64,000 nucleotides of DNA from Pseudomonas putida (lineage in GTDB: Bacteria > Pseudomonadota > Gammaproteobacteria > Pseudomonadales > Pseudomonadaceae), in assembly GCA_041071465.1 (NCBI GenBank), contig CP163498.1, positions 310,001-374,000 of the forward strand, in the 5' to 3' direction. The translations under genes and the position numbers were made by a program. Positions 18,578-27,865 of the stretch are shown here, piece after piece. The notes below the pieces were generated by a model. That model ran no database searches, was not told where the DNA came from, and was given only the letters and a program-made list of their open reading frames with translations. The number at the start of each line of letters is the position of its first letter. The stretch's first letter is position 1.

Positions 18578-19888
18578 TCAACCCGCTCGCCGTGGGTTGT
18601 GATAGAGATCAGCGAACATGTCGGCCATGGCCTCTTCGCTGGGCTCGTCCTGCTGCTGCACATTGACCGCGCGGGTGACCAACTGGTGCCCCCGAGGCAG
18701 GTGCAGGTCGTCAGGAATGCGCGGCCCATCGGTCAGGTAGGCCACTGGCAGTTCATGACTGATGGCAAGGCTCAGCACATCGCCAAGGCTCGCCGTTTCA
18801 TCGAGTTTGGTCAGGATGCAACCAGCCAGGCCGCAGCGCTTGTAGCTGTGGTAGGCAGCAGTCAGCACCTGCTTCTGGCTGGTGGTGGCCAGCACCAGGT
18901 AGTTCTTCGCGGCAATGCCACGCCCGGCCAGGGTTTCAAGTTGCATGCGCAGGGCCGGGTCACTGGCCTGCAGGCCAGCGGTATCGATCAGCACCACGCG
19001 CTTGCGCAGCAGCGGCTCCAGCGCCGCGGCCAGCGACTGGCCCGGGTCGACGTAGGTCACAGGCACGTTAAGGATGCGGCCCAGGGTCTTGAGCTGCTCC
19101 TGGGCGCCGATGCGGAAGCTGTCCATGCTCACCAGCGCCAGGTTCTGCGCGCCGTACTTGAGCACGTAGCGGGCGGCCAGCTTGGCCAGGGTGGTGGTCT
19201 TGCCCATGCCGGCCGGGCCGACCATGGCGATCACCCCACCCTCTTCGATCGGCTCGACCTCGGGGATTTCGATCATCCGCGCCAGATGCGCCAGCAACAT
19301 GCGCCAGGCCTGACGTGGCTCGTCGATCTCGGCGGTCAGGTCCAGCAGCTCACGGGCGATCGGCCCGGACAGACCGATGCGCTGCAGCCGGCGCCAGACG
19401 GTGGCCTGCTGCGGCTTGCTGCCTTGCAGCTGGTTCCAGGCCAGCGAGCCGAGCTGCACTTCCAGCAGCTCGCGCAGGCCCGAAAGCTCGGAGCGCATGG
19501 CATCGAACAGGCGCGGATCGACCGGCGCCGACGCAGGGGCTGGCGCAGCGGCCTCGGGCGCATCGATGTGCGGTTCGACCAACGGCTCGGCGGCGGTCAG
19601 CGACTGCCCGGCGAACAATTGGCGGTTGTTGTCGCTGCTGTCCTGACGATGATCCAGTTCGGCCTGGGCAGTGGCGATGCGCGTATGGGTCTTGCGCAGC
19701 TCTTCTTCCAGTTCGGCGTTGGGCACACGCGGGGCCAGGGCAGACAGCTTGTAGTCCAGCGCGGCCGTCAGTTCGACACCGCCGGCGATGCGACGGTTGC
19801 CGATGATGGCGGCATCGGCGCCCAGCTCATCACGGACCAGCTTCATGGCCTGACGCATATCGGCGGCGAAAAATCGCTTAACTTGCAT
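18578..19888 (-). CDS. flhF: Flagellar placement GTPase FlhF
   Basis: 436 residues. N-terminal basic B domain (MQVKRFFAADMRQAMKLVRDELGADA), an Ala/Pro-rich middle, then an SRP-type NG domain with G1 GPAGMGKTTTLAKLAA (about 230), the SMDSFRIGAQEQL segment, G3 LIDTAG and G4 TKLDE. It marks the cell pole for flagellar assembly. It starts 11 nt after flhA and is followed by fleN. Confidence 0.96.
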   Translation of the reverse strand: MQVKRFFAADMRQAMKLVRDELGADAAIIGNRRIAGGVELTAALDYKLSALAPRVPNAELEEELRKTHTRIATAQAELDHRQDSSDNNRQLFAGQSLTAAEPLVEPHIDAPEAAAPAPASAPVDPRLFDAMRSELSGLRELLEVQLGSLAWNQLQGSKPQQATVWRRLQRIGLSGPIARELLDLTAEIDEPRQAWRMLLAHLARMIEIPEVEPIEEGGVIAMVGPAGMGKTTTLAKLAARYVLKYGAQNLALVSMDSFRIGAQEQLKTLGRILNVPVTYVDPGQSLAAALEPLLRKRVVLIDTAGLQASDPALRMQLETLAGRGIAAKNYLVLATTSQKQVLTAAYHSYKRCGLAGCILTKLDETASLGDVLSLAISHELPVAYLTDGPRIPDDLHLPRGHQLVTRAVNVQQQDEPSEEAMADMFADLYHNPRRAG

Positions 19889-19899
19889 TATCCCCTACC

Positions 19900-22029
19900 T
19901 CAGCCGTTAGGGCCCACGGTGGCAACGATGGTGACTTGCTTGTTGTCCGGTATTTCCTGATACGCCAGAACATGCAAATTCGGTACAGCCAGACGACCGA
20001 AACGCGACAGCATGGCGCGGATCGGGCCGGCGACCAGGAGGATGGCCGGTTGGCCCTGCATTTCCTGGCGCTGGGCCGCCTCGATCAACGAACGCTGCAG
20101 CTTCTCGGCCATGCTCGGTTCCAGAAGAACACCGTCTTCCTGACCTTGCCCGGCCCTTTGCAGACTATTGAGCAAAATCTGTTCCAACCTTGGCTCCAGG
20201 GTAATCACTGGCAGCTCCGACTCAACGCCGACAATGCTTTGCACGATGGCGCGACACAATCCGACGCGCACCGCCGCCACCAGCGCGGCGGTATCTTGAC
20301 TCTTGCCGGCGTTGTTAGCGATCGCCTCGGCGATACTGCGGATATCGCGTACGGGCACCTGTTCCGACAACAGCGCCTGCAGCACCTTGAGCAGGCCCGA
20401 CAACGAAATGACACCCGGCACCAGCTCTTCTGCAAGTTTAGGCGATGCCTTGGCCAACACCTGCAGCAGTTGCTGGACCTCTTCATGGCCGATCAGTTCG
20501 TGGCAGTGCTTCTGCAGAATCTGGTTCAGGTGCGTAGCCACCACGGTACTGGCATCGACCACGGTGTAGCCCAGCGACTGCGCCTGGGAACGCTGGCCGA
20601 CATCAATCCACACGGCCTCCAGGCCGAACGCCGGATCGCGTGCGGCAATGCCGTTGAGAGTACCGAACACCTGCCCCGGGTTGATTGCCAGTTCGCGATC
20701 CGGGTAGATCTCGGCTTCGGCCAGGATCACCCCCATCAGGGTCAGGCGATAGGCGCTGGGCTGCAGGTCAAGGTTGTCGCGGATGTGCACGGTGGGCATG
20801 AGGAAGCCCAGGTCCTGCGACAGCTTCTTGCGCACGCCCTTGATTCGCGCCAGCAATTGGCCACCCTGGTTGCGATCGACCAGCGGGATCAGCCGGTAGC
20901 CGACCTCCAGGCCAATCATGTCGATCGGCGTGACGTCATCCCAGCCCAGCTCCTTGGTTTCCAGCGCGCGTTGTGGCGATGGCAGCAGGTCCTGCTGGCG
21001 CTGCGCTTCCTGCAGCGCCTGCGCCTTGGCCTTCTGCTGCTTCTTCCACACCAGGTACGCGCCACCACCAGCCAGCAGGCCAAGGCTGAGGAAGGCCACG
21101 TGCGGCATGCCCGGCACCAGGCCCATGACGATCATCAGCGCGCCGGACACCGCCAGGGCCTTGGGCGAATCGAACATCTGCCGGTTGATCAGCTTGCCCA
21201 TGTCCTCGGAGCCCGAGGCGCGGGTAACCATGATCGCGGCAGCGGTCGACAGCAGCAGTGATGGCAATTGCGCCACCAAACCGTCACCGATGGTCAGCAA
21301 GGCGTACACCTTGCCGGCATCGCCAAAGCTCATGCCGTGCTGCAGCATGCCGATCAGCATGCCGCCGATCAGGTTGATGAACAGGATCAGCAAACCGGCG
21401 ATGGCGTCACCGCGAACGAACTTGCTGGCACCGTCCATCGAACCGTAGAACTCGGCCTCCTGCGCCACTTCGGCACGACGGTGCTTGGCCTGGGCCTGGT
21501 CGATCAGGCCTGCGTTGAGATCGGCGTCGATGGCCATCTGCTTGCCGGGCATGGCGTCGAGGGTGAAACGCGCGCTCACCTCCGAGATACGCCCGGCACC
21601 CTTGGTCACCACCACGAAGTTGATGATCATGAGGATGGCGAACACCACGGCACCGACCACGTAGTTACCGCCGATCACCACCTCGCCGAAGGCCTGGATC
21701 ACCTTGCCGGCGGCGCCATGGCCCTCCTGGCCATGCAGCATCACCACCCGGGTGGAAGCCACGTTCAGGGCCAGGCGCAACAGCGTGGCCACCAGCAGGA
21801 TGGTAGGGAACGCAGCGAAGTCGAGCGGGCGCAGGGCGTAGACGCAGACCAGCAGGACCACGATCGACAGGGCGATGTTGAAAGTGAAGAACACATCGAG
21901 CAGGAACGGCGGTATCGGCAACATCATCATTGCCAACATCACCAGCAGCAACAGCGGTACACCCAGGTTGCCCCGACCGAGCCCGGCCAGGTTGTTACGG
22001 GCGTTGCTGATTAACTGAGTGCGATCCAC
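19900..22029 (-). CDS. flhA: Flagellar type III export gate protein FlhA
   Basis: 709 residues from a GTG at 22029, preceded by AGAGGA. The N-terminal half holds about eight membrane helices; the cytoplasmic loop after TRVVMLHGQEGHGAAGKV carries the FHIPEP-family signature (ISEVSARFTLDAMPGKQMAID). The C-terminal cytoplasmic domain docks export substrates and chaperones. FlhA forms the nonameric ring of the export gate. An upstream in-frame start near 22101 would add 24 residues of poor family match. A candidate sigma-54 site lies 56 nt upstream. Confidence 0.96.
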   Translation of the reverse strand: MDRTQLISNARNNLAGLGRGNLGVPLLLLVMLAMMMLPIPPFLLDVFFTFNIALSIVVLLVCVYALRPLDFAAFPTILLVATLLRLALNVASTRVVMLHGQEGHGAAGKVIQAFGEVVIGGNYVVGAVVFAILMIINFVVVTKGAGRISEVSARFTLDAMPGKQMAIDADLNAGLIDQAQAKHRRAEVAQEAEFYGSMDGASKFVRGDAIAGLLILFINLIGGMLIGMLQHGMSFGDAGKVYALLTIGDGLVAQLPSLLLSTAAAIMVTRASGSEDMGKLINRQMFDSPKALAVSGALMIVMGLVPGMPHVAFLSLGLLAGGGAYLVWKKQQKAKAQALQEAQRQQDLLPSPQRALETKELGWDDVTPIDMIGLEVGYRLIPLVDRNQGGQLLARIKGVRKKLSQDLGFLMPTVHIRDNLDLQPSAYRLTLMGVILAEAEIYPDRELAINPGQVFGTLNGIAARDPAFGLEAVWIDVGQRSQAQSLGYTVVDASTVVATHLNQILQKHCHELIGHEEVQQLLQVLAKASPKLAEELVPGVISLSGLLKVLQALLSEQVPVRDIRSIAEAIANNAGKSQDTAALVAAVRVGLCRAIVQSIVGVESELPVITLEPRLEQILLNSLQRAGQGQEDGVLLEPSMAEKLQRSLIEAAQRQEMQGQPAILLVAGPIRAMLSRFGRLAVPNLHVLAYQEIPDNKQVTIVATVGPNG

Positions 22030-22084
22030 CGCGAGTCCTCTTGATGCAAAACTTTGACGCACAGGGGGCGCCTGGCGCTGGCTT

Positions 22085-22100
22085 TGCAAGAAGCTTTCCA
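22085..22100 (-). promoter_or_regulatory. Candidate sigma-54 promoter of flhA
   Basis: On the minus strand TGGAAA-GCTTC-TTGCA keeps the GG-N10-GC core of RpoN sites (consensus TGGCAC-N5-TTGCA) with two mismatches. It lies 56 nt upstream of the flhA GTG, similar to the stronger sites in this window. flhA is known as a FleQ/RpoN class II gene in P. aeruginosa. Confidence 0.45.
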
Positions 22101-22140
22101 ACTTTGCTCGATGGGGGATTTATGTTGCCTGTTCCGGCCT

Positions 22141-22209
22141 CTTCGCGGGTGAACCCGCTCCCACAGGGACCGCAGCAGAGGACCTGTGGGAGCGGGTTCA
22201 CCCGCGAAA
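22141..22209. repeat. REP pair between flhB and flhA
   Basis: CTTCGCGGGTGAACCCGCTC (from 22141) and its inverted partner GTGGGAGCGGGTTCACCCGC (from 22186) form a convergent REP pair within the 203-nt flhB-flhA gap. Confidence 0.85.
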
Positions 22210-22232
22210 GGGCCAGAAGCCCTGACACAAGG

Positions 22233-23375
22233 TCAACTGTCGCGGCGCAGGTCCGGCGGAATCGGCAGGTCGTCCTTAAGCGGCTCTGGCCGCTTGCCCT
22301 TGCCAGCCCGGTACTGGCGGATCTGGAACACGTAGGCCAGCACCTGCGCCACCGCCAGGTAAAGCCCGGCAGGGATTTCCTGTTCGAGCTCGGTGGAGTA
22401 GTAGATCGCCCGCGCCAATGCCGGTGATTCGAGGATCTGGACCTTGTGCTCCACACCGATCTCGCGAATCTTCAAGGCAATGAAATCCGTCCCCTTGGCA
22501 AGCAGCAACGGCGCTGCCCCGCCTTTCTCCGGGTCGTACTGCAAGGCCACCGCATAATGCGTCGGGTTGGTGATGATCACGTCGGCCTGCGGCACAGCCG
22601 CCATCATGCGCCGCTGCGATACCTCGCGCTGCAGCTGGCGAATACGCTGCTTGACCTCAGGCTTGCCTTCGCTGTCCTTGTACTCGTCGCGCACTTCCTG
22701 CTTGGTCATCTTCATTTTCCTGTGGGTCTGCCACAGCTGGAACGGCACGTCCGCCGCCGCGATCAGCAGCAGCCCGGCCGACATCCACAACGCACTCCAG
22801 CCCACTACCTGCAAGCTGTGGATGATTGCCTGCTCCAGCGGCTCGTTGGCGATCGACAGCAAGGCCTGGCGATCGCTGACCAGCACCACCACCGCCACCA
22901 CTAGGATCACGAAGAACTTGGCCAGCGCCTTGAGCAGCTCGGTCAGGGCGTGCATCGAGAACATGCGCTTGATACCCGACAGCGGGTTCATGCGGCTGAA
23001 CTTGGGCTGCAGCAGGCTGCCGGAGAACAGGAAACCGCTCAGCGCGATGGGTGCCACGAAGGAGATCACGAAGAGCAGGATCAGCACCGGCTGCGTCGCC
23101 CAAATCGCCATCTTGCCCGAGGCCAACAGGAAGGCGCTCATAGCCCGCTCGTCGACGATGATGTCGCGGGTCAGGCTGAAGTTCATGCGCATCATCTCCA
23201 GCAGCGTCTCGGCCAGGTGGCCGCCGAACGCCAGCAGACCACCGGCGCCGGCCAGGGTCACCGCCACCGTGTTCAGCTCCTTGGAGCGCGCGATCTCGCC
23301 TTTCTCGCGAGCATCGCGCTTGCGCTTTTCGGTGGGGTCTTCTGTCTTGTCCTGACCGCTCTCGCTTTCCGCCAT
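22233..23375 (-). CDS. flhB: Flagellar export switch protein FlhB
   Basis: 380 residues. A charged N-terminus (SGQDKTEDPTEKRKRDAREKG) is typical of FlhB/YscU. Four membrane helices lie between about 30 and 210. The C-terminal cytoplasmic domain has the self-cleaving NPTH motif in VIITNPTHYAVALQYD (about 267-270), which switches export from rod/hook to filament proteins together with FliK. It starts 2 nt after the fliR stop in the same operon. Confidence 0.96.
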   Translation of the reverse strand: MAESESGQDKTEDPTEKRKRDAREKGEIARSKELNTVAVTLAGAGGLLAFGGHLAETLLEMMRMNFSLTRDIIVDERAMSAFLLASGKMAIWATQPVLILLFVISFVAPIALSGFLFSGSLLQPKFSRMNPLSGIKRMFSMHALTELLKALAKFFVILVVAVVVLVSDRQALLSIANEPLEQAIIHSLQVVGWSALWMSAGLLLIAAADVPFQLWQTHRKMKMTKQEVRDEYKDSEGKPEVKQRIRQLQREVSQRRMMAAVPQADVIITNPTHYAVALQYDPEKGGAAPLLLAKGTDFIALKIREIGVEHKVQILESPALARAIYYSTELEQEIPAGLYLAVAQVLAYVFQIRQYRAGKGKRPEPLKDDLPIPPDLRRDS

Positions 23376-23377
23376 GC

Positions 23378-24153
23378 TCAGCGCGCCCTCGCCAGTTCAC
23401 GCAGCCAGTGCAGCGCTTCGCTGGCCAATGCCTGGTAGTGGGACAGCACATCGGCCAGGCCGACCCAGAAAATGAACATGCCCATGACCAGGGTCAGCGG
23501 GAAACCGATGGAGAAAATGTTCAGTTGCGGCGCGGCGCGGGTCATCACACCAAAGGCAATGTTCACGACCAACAGCGCGGCGATCACCGGCAGAATCAGC
23601 AGCAGGCCTGCGGCAAATACCCAGCCCAGGCGCCCGGCCAGCTCCCAGAAATGGTTGACTACCAGTGCGTTGCCCACCGGCAAGGTGGTGAAGCTTTCGG
23701 TCAGCACCTCGAACACCACCAGGTGGCCATTCATCAGCAGGAACAACACACTTACCAGCATGGTCATGAACTGGCTGATCACCGTGACGTTGACCCCGTT
23801 GGCTGGGTCGACCATCGAAGCGAAGGCCATACCCATCTGCACCGCGACGATCTGCCCGGCAATCACGAACACCTGGAACAGCAACTGCAACGCCAGGCCG
23901 AACAGCGCGCCGACAATGATCTGCTCGGCACACAGCAGCAAACCGCGCAGGCTCAGCGGGTCGAACTCAGGCAGGGGGGCAGTGCCGGGACGATTACCAC
24001 GGTAATAGCCACCGCCACGTACAGGCGCACCCGCGCCGGCAGCATGCGAGTGCCGAGGATGGGCATGGTCATCAGCACCGCCGTCACCCGGAACAACGGC
24101 AGGATGAAGGTCGCGACCCAGGTGCCGATCTGCGTGTCGGTCAGCTCCAGCAT
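23378..24153 (-). pseudogene. fliR: fliR, flagellar export apparatus protein, broken by a one-base frameshift
   Basis: Two pieces of one FliR are in different frames. The N-terminal 66-codon frame (MLELTDTQIGTWVATFILPL ... VVIVPALPP) stops at 23953. The rest continues from just after the C6 tract at 23974-23979 (PEFDPLSLRGLLLCAEQIIV ...) to the stop at 23378. Adding one base at the C6 tract restores 258 codons, the usual FliR length, with the expected PALPP-LPEFDPLSLR join. FliR is an essential membrane protein of the FliPQR export gate. Everything around it is intact, so either the strain is non-motile or phase-varying, or the base was lost in sequencing. Confidence 0.85.
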
Positions 24154-24160
24154 CGGCGCG

Positions 24161-24430
24161 TCAACCGATCAGCTGCGGGATGTTGGTGTAGAGACTGGTG
24201 ATGTACTCCATGAACTTCTGCACCAGCCACGGCCCGGCGATGATCAACGTCACCAGCATCACCAACAGGCGCGGCAGGAAACTCAGGGTCTGTTCGTTGA
24301 TCTGCGTGGCGGCCTGGAACATCGCCACCACCAGGCCCACCAGCAGGCTCGGCACCACCAGCACGGCAACCATCAGCGTGGTAAGCCATAACGCATCACG
24401 GAACAGGTCGACAGCGACTTCAGGTGTCAT
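24161..24430 (-). CDS. fliQ: Flagellar export gate protein FliQ
   Basis: 89 residues with two membrane helices (LWLTTLMVAVLVVPSLLVGL and RLLVMLVTLIIAGPWLVQKF) and the signature AMFQAATQINEQTLSFLPR between them. FliQ forms part of the FliP5Q4R1 export gate. It lies between fliP and fliR with short gaps. Confidence 0.96.
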   Translation of the reverse strand: MTPEVAVDLFRDALWLTTLMVAVLVVPSLLVGLVVAMFQAATQINEQTLSFLPRLLVMLVTLIIAGPWLVQKFMEYITSLYTNIPQLIG

Positions 24431-24451
24431 CGGCGGCTCTCCTTGACGGCG

Positions 24452-25207
24452 TCAGACGCCGCCGAAACTACTGGCCAGGGTACCCATGATCAGCGCCCAG
24501 CCATCGACCAGCACGAACAGCATGATCTTGAACGGCAGCGAGATGATCAGTGGCGACAGCATCATCATGCCCATGGCCATCAGCACGCTGGCCACCACCA
24601 TGTCGATGATCAGGAACGGGATGAAAATCATGAAACCGATCTGGAACGCGGTCTTCAGCTCGGAGGTGACGAACGCCGGCACCAGGATCGTCAGCGGCAC
24701 CTGGTCCGGGCCGGCGATGTCTGTACGCTTGGACAGGCGCATGAACAGGTCGAGGTCGCTTTGCCGGGTTTGTGCCAGCATGAAGTCCTTGAGCGGCCCC
24801 TGGGCCTTGTCGATGGCCTGCTGGGCGGTCATCTGCTCCTTCAGGTACGGCTGCAGGGCGTCCTGGTTCACCCGGTCGAACACCGGCGCCATGATGAACA
24901 TGGTCAGGAACAGCGCCATGCCGGTCAGCAACTGGTTCGACGGCGTCTGCTGCAGGCCCAAGGCCTGACGCAGGATCGAGAACACGATGATGATGCGGGT
25001 GAAGCTGGTCATCAGGATGACGAACGCAGGGATGAAGCTGAGCGCAGTCATGATCAGCAGGATCTGCAGGCTGACCGAATATTCCTGCTGCCCGTCCGGG
25101 GTATTGGACAGGGTAATGGCCGGGATCGACAGCGGGTCGGCACCCAGGGCCAGCGGCGCAGCCAGCAGCAGCGCCAGAGTCAACAACACACGCAGCGCGC
25201 CACTCAT
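24452..25207 (-). CDS. fliP: Flagellar export gate protein FliP
   Basis: 251 residues with a cleavable signal peptide ([17 protein letters not shown]) and the FliP family signatures ([59 protein letters not shown]). The ATG at 25207 overlaps the fliO stop by one base (TGATG); a GTG lies one codon upstream. It builds the core of the export gate in the MS ring. Confidence 0.96.
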   Translation of the reverse strand: MSGALRVLLTLALLLAAPLALGADPLSIPAITLSNTPDGQQEYSVSLQILLIMTALSFIPAFVILMTSFTRIIIVFSILRQALGLQQTPSNQLLTGMALFLTMFIMAPVFDRVNQDALQPYLKEQMTAQQAIDKAQGPLKDFMLAQTRQSDLDLFMRLSKRTDIAGPDQVPLTILVPAFVTSELKTAFQIGFMIFIPFLIIDMVVASVLMAMGMMMLSPLIISLPFKIMLFVLVDGWALIMGTLASSFGGV

Positions 25208-25641
25208 CACTTCTTGTCCTTAGGGTCCTTGCCCATCAGCTCCATCAGCCGCTGGGCAAACTCCGGCGTCGCCTGGCGGGCGTTTTCCGGCACTTCCACG
25301 GGCTCGGCCAGCACATGCAGGGCCTCGATGCTGCCAGGGGTATGGCCGATCAGGATCTGCTCCTTGCCCACTTGCACCAGCAGCAGGCGGTCACGCGGGC
25401 CGATGGCCCGGCTGCCGACGATCTCGATCACCTGCCCGCCCTTCACCGCCGTGCTTTGCAGACGCCGCAGCAACCAGGCCAGGAAGAAGATCAGGCCGAC
25501 CACCAGCAGCAGGCCGAAAACCATCTGCGCCAGCTGCCCACCGAGGCTGCCAGGTGCGGTTGCCGGTGTGGCCGCCGGTGTGGCAGCGGCCAGGCAAGCC
25601 TGGCTGGCGAGCAGCGCGGCAGCCGCCGCGATGGCGCGCAT
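25207..25641 (-). CDS. fliO: Flagellar biosynthesis protein FliO
   Basis: 144 residues. Signal-like N-terminus ([20 protein letters not shown]), one transmembrane helix ([21 protein letters not shown]), then a small cytoplasmic domain ([20 protein letters not shown]) as in FliO, the assembly helper of FliP. I chose the ATG at 25641 because AAGGG lies 5 nt upstream; a GTG at 25653, directly after the fliN stop, would add four residues. Confidence 0.9.
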   Translation of the reverse strand: MRAIAAAAALLASQACLAAATPAATPATAPGSLGGQLAQMVFGLLLVVGLIFFLAWLLRRLQSTAVKGGQVIEIVGSRAIGPRDRLLLVQVGKEQILIGHTPGSIEALHVLAEPVEVPENARQATPEFAQRLMELMGKDPKDKK

Positions 25642-25653
25642 CGTGCCCTTCAC

Positions 25654-26124
25654 TCAGCGCAGCTTCTTGATACGTTCGCTGGGGCTGATCACGTCGGTCA
25701 GGCGGATGCCGAACTTCTCGTTGACCACCACTACCTCGCCATGGGCGATCAGCGTGCCGTTGACCAGCACGTCGAGCGGTTCGCCGGCCAGGCGGTCGAG
25801 CTCGATCACCGAGCCCTGGTTGAGCTGCAGCAGGTTGCGGATGTTGATCTCGGTGCTGCCCACTTCCATGGAAATGTTCACCGGGATATCCAGGATCACG
25901 TCCAGGTTCGGGCCTTCGAGGCTGACGTTTTCGTTCGGCTTCGGCGAGCTGGCGAACTCCTCCATCGGCAGGCGTCCCGGCCCGCTGGTGCTGCTGCCGG
26001 TGTCACCACCCAGCAGTGCATCAATGTCGGCCTGGCCGGCTGCACCGGTTTCTTCCAGTGCCGCAGCCCACTCATCGGCCAGCGCCTGGTCCTCTGCGGA
26101 GGTAATCTCGTTTTCGTTAGCCAT
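25654..26124 (-). CDS. fliN: Flagellar motor switch protein FliN
   Basis: 156 residues. The C-terminal SpoA/FliN domain (about 75-152: LDVILDIPVNISMEVGSTEI, NLLQLNQGSVIELDRLAGEP, GEVVVVNEKFGIRLTDV) is preceded by an acidic extension typical of Pseudomonas. FliN forms the lower C ring with FliM and FliG. The ATG at 26124 follows GAGGAAACC; an upstream start at 26142 adds six residues. Confidence 0.96.
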   Translation of the reverse strand: MANENEITSAEDQALADEWAAALEETGAAGQADIDALLGGDTGSSTSGPGRLPMEEFASSPKPNENVSLEGPNLDVILDIPVNISMEVGSTEINIRNLLQLNQGSVIELDRLAGEPLDVLVNGTLIAHGEVVVVNEKFGIRLTDVISPSERIKKLR

Positions 26125-26171
26125 GGTTTCCTCGACAGGCATTCAATTCGTTATGTGCGATCGGCACGCCG

Positions 26172-27140
26172 TCAGCGGCGTTCGATCGGGTCGATGATCT
26201 GCAGCGCCAGGTTGCCCTTGTGCGAACCCAGGCGCGCCTTGAACGACGGCACGCCGTTGGCACGCAGCACCAGGTGCTCGGGCAGCTCCACCGGGATCAC
26301 GTCGCCAGGCTGCATGTGCAGGATGTCGCGCAGCTTCAACTGGCGACGGGCTACGGTGGCGGTCAGCGGCACGGCAACATCCAGCACGTCTTCGCGCAGG
26401 GCCTTGACCCAGCGCTCGTCCTGGTCGTCCAGGTCGGACTGGAAACCGGCGTCGAGCATTTCCCGCACCGGCTCGATCATCGAGTACGGCATGGTCACAT
26501 GCAGGTCGCCGCCACCGCCGTCCAGTTCGATGTGGAAAGTGGACACCACCACCGCCTCGCTGGGGCCGACAATGTTGGCCATGGCCGGGTTGACCTCGGA
26601 GTTCATGTACTCGAAGGTGACCGGCATGATTGCCTGCCAGGCTTCCTTGAGGTCGACGAAGCACTGGTCCAGCACCATGCGCACCACGCGCAACTCGGTG
26701 GGGGTGAACTCGCGGCCTTCGATCTTGGCATGGCGGCCATCGCCGCCGAAGAAGTTGTCCACCAGCTTGAACACCAGCTTGGCATCGAGGATGAACAGCG
26801 AAGTGCCGCGCAGCGGCTTGATCTTGACCAGGTTGAGGCTGGTCGGCACGTACAGCGAGTGCACGTATTCGCCAAACTTCATCACCTGCACGCCACCCAC
26901 CGCCACGTCGGCGGAGCGGCGCAGCAGGTTGAACATGCTGATACGGGTGTAGCGGGCGAAGCGCTCGTTGATCATTTCCAGGGTCGGCATGCGACCCCGC
27001 ACGATACGGTCCTGACTGGTCAGGTCGTAGCTTTTGATGCTGCCAGGCTCGGATGCACTCTCGGTCTGCACCAGCCCGTCGTCGACGCCATGCAACAGGG
27101 CATCGATTTCATCCTGGGACAGCAGGTCCTGTACGGCCAT
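26172..27140 (-). CDS. fliM: Flagellar motor switch protein FliM
   Basis: 322 residues. The N-terminal CheY-P binding motif LSQDEIDALLHG is at 7-18. The middle CheC-like domain has YDLTSQDRIVRGRMPTLEMI and SLFILDAKLVFKLVDNFFGG, and the C-terminal SpoA domain lies at about 240-320. FliM receives CheY-P in the C ring and switches rotor direction. It starts 9 nt after the fliL stop. Confidence 0.97.
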   Translation of the reverse strand: MAVQDLLSQDEIDALLHGVDDGLVQTESASEPGSIKSYDLTSQDRIVRGRMPTLEMINERFARYTRISMFNLLRRSADVAVGGVQVMKFGEYVHSLYVPTSLNLVKIKPLRGTSLFILDAKLVFKLVDNFFGGDGRHAKIEGREFTPTELRVVRMVLDQCFVDLKEAWQAIMPVTFEYMNSEVNPAMANIVGPSEAVVVSTFHIELDGGGGDLHVTMPYSMIEPVREMLDAGFQSDLDDQDERWVKALREDVLDVAVPLTATVARRQLKLRDILHMQPGDVIPVELPEHLVLRANGVPSFKARLGSHKGNLALQIIDPIERR

Positions 27141-27149
27141 TGCGGACTC

Positions 27150-27647
27150 CTACTGCAATACGAAATTGGTGAACAGCAACTGGTCGACGACCGGCTTGCC
27201 GACTTCCTTCTGCGCCACTTCCTGGACCACTGCAGTGGCCTTCTGACGCAGCATTTCCTGCCCCACCGGGCTGCCGGCCAGGGTGTCGAAGCCTTGCCCG
27301 GAGAACATCATCACCAGGTTGTTGCGGATCACCGGCATGTGCACCTTGAGCGCATCCAGGTCGGCCTGGTTGCGCGCTTGCAGGGTGATGCTCACCTGCA
27401 TGTAGCGCTGGCGACCGTTCTGGTTGAAGTTGACCACGAAGGCCGGGGTCAGTGCTTCGTAGATAGCCGCTGGCTTGACGTTGCTGGCTGCAGGATCGGC
27501 GGCCGGGGCCGGCTCGCTCTTGTGCATGATGAACCAGGTAGCGCCCACCGACAGGCCGATCGCCAGCAACAGGCCCACTACTGCCAGCAGGATCAGCTTG
27601 AGTTTGCCTTTAGTGGCGGGGTCTTTGACTGCTTCGCTCTTCGCCAT
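27150..27647 (-). CDS. fliL: Flagellar basal body-associated protein FliL
   Basis: 165 residues with one transmembrane helix (about 17-38, LILLAVVGLLLAIGLSVGAT) and a periplasmic domain ending KPVVDQLLFTNFVLQ, as in FliL. It surrounds or supports stator units. It is the first gene of fliLMNOPQR-flhB and has a candidate sigma-54 promoter 51 nt upstream. Confidence 0.95.
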   Translation of the reverse strand: MAKSEAVKDPATKGKLKLILLAVVGLLLAIGLSVGATWFIMHKSEPAPAADPAASNVKPAAIYEALTPAFVVNFNQNGRQRYMQVSITLQARNQADLDALKVHMPVIRNNLVMMFSGQGFDTLAGSPVGQEMLRQKATAVVQEVAQKEVGKPVVDQLLFTNFVLQ

Positions 27648-27697
27648 GCCAATAATCCGTCGTCCATCGGGGGTTCAAGGGAGAATGGCTTGGCTTG

Positions 27698-27713
27698 AGC
27701 AAGTGTTATGCCA
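27698..27713 (-). promoter_or_regulatory. Candidate sigma-54 promoter of fliL operon
   Basis: Minus-strand TGGCAT-AACAC-TTGCT matches TGGCAC-N5-TTGCW with one mismatch and the correct GG-N10-GC spacing, 51 nt upstream of the fliL ATG. The fliL operon is a FleQ/FleR-RpoN target in Pseudomonas. Confidence 0.65.
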
Positions 27714-27758
27714 GATTTTGCAGAAGGGAGTTTTCAGCAGGGACAACCGGGCTGGCTT

Positions 27759-27842
27759 CTTCGCGGGTGAACCCGCTCCCACAGGACCTCCACAGGCTTC
27801 GAACCCTGCGCTGTACTTGTGGGAGCGGGTTTACCCGCGAAG
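27759..27842. repeat. REP pair between fliL and fliK
   Basis: Convergent REP units: TTCGCGGGTGAACCCGCTCC (from 27759) and GTGGGAGCGGGTTTACCCGC (from 27819). They lie between the fliK end and the fliL promoter. Confidence 0.85.
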
Positions 27843-27865
27843 AGGCCAGTACAGGCAATCGGGAT

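Noticed and set aside
24443..26197. Long plus-strand frame of 584 codons opposite fliP, fliO and fliN
   Set aside because: Low-complexity His/Gln/Ser-rich translation, fully antisense to conserved genes, no start site.
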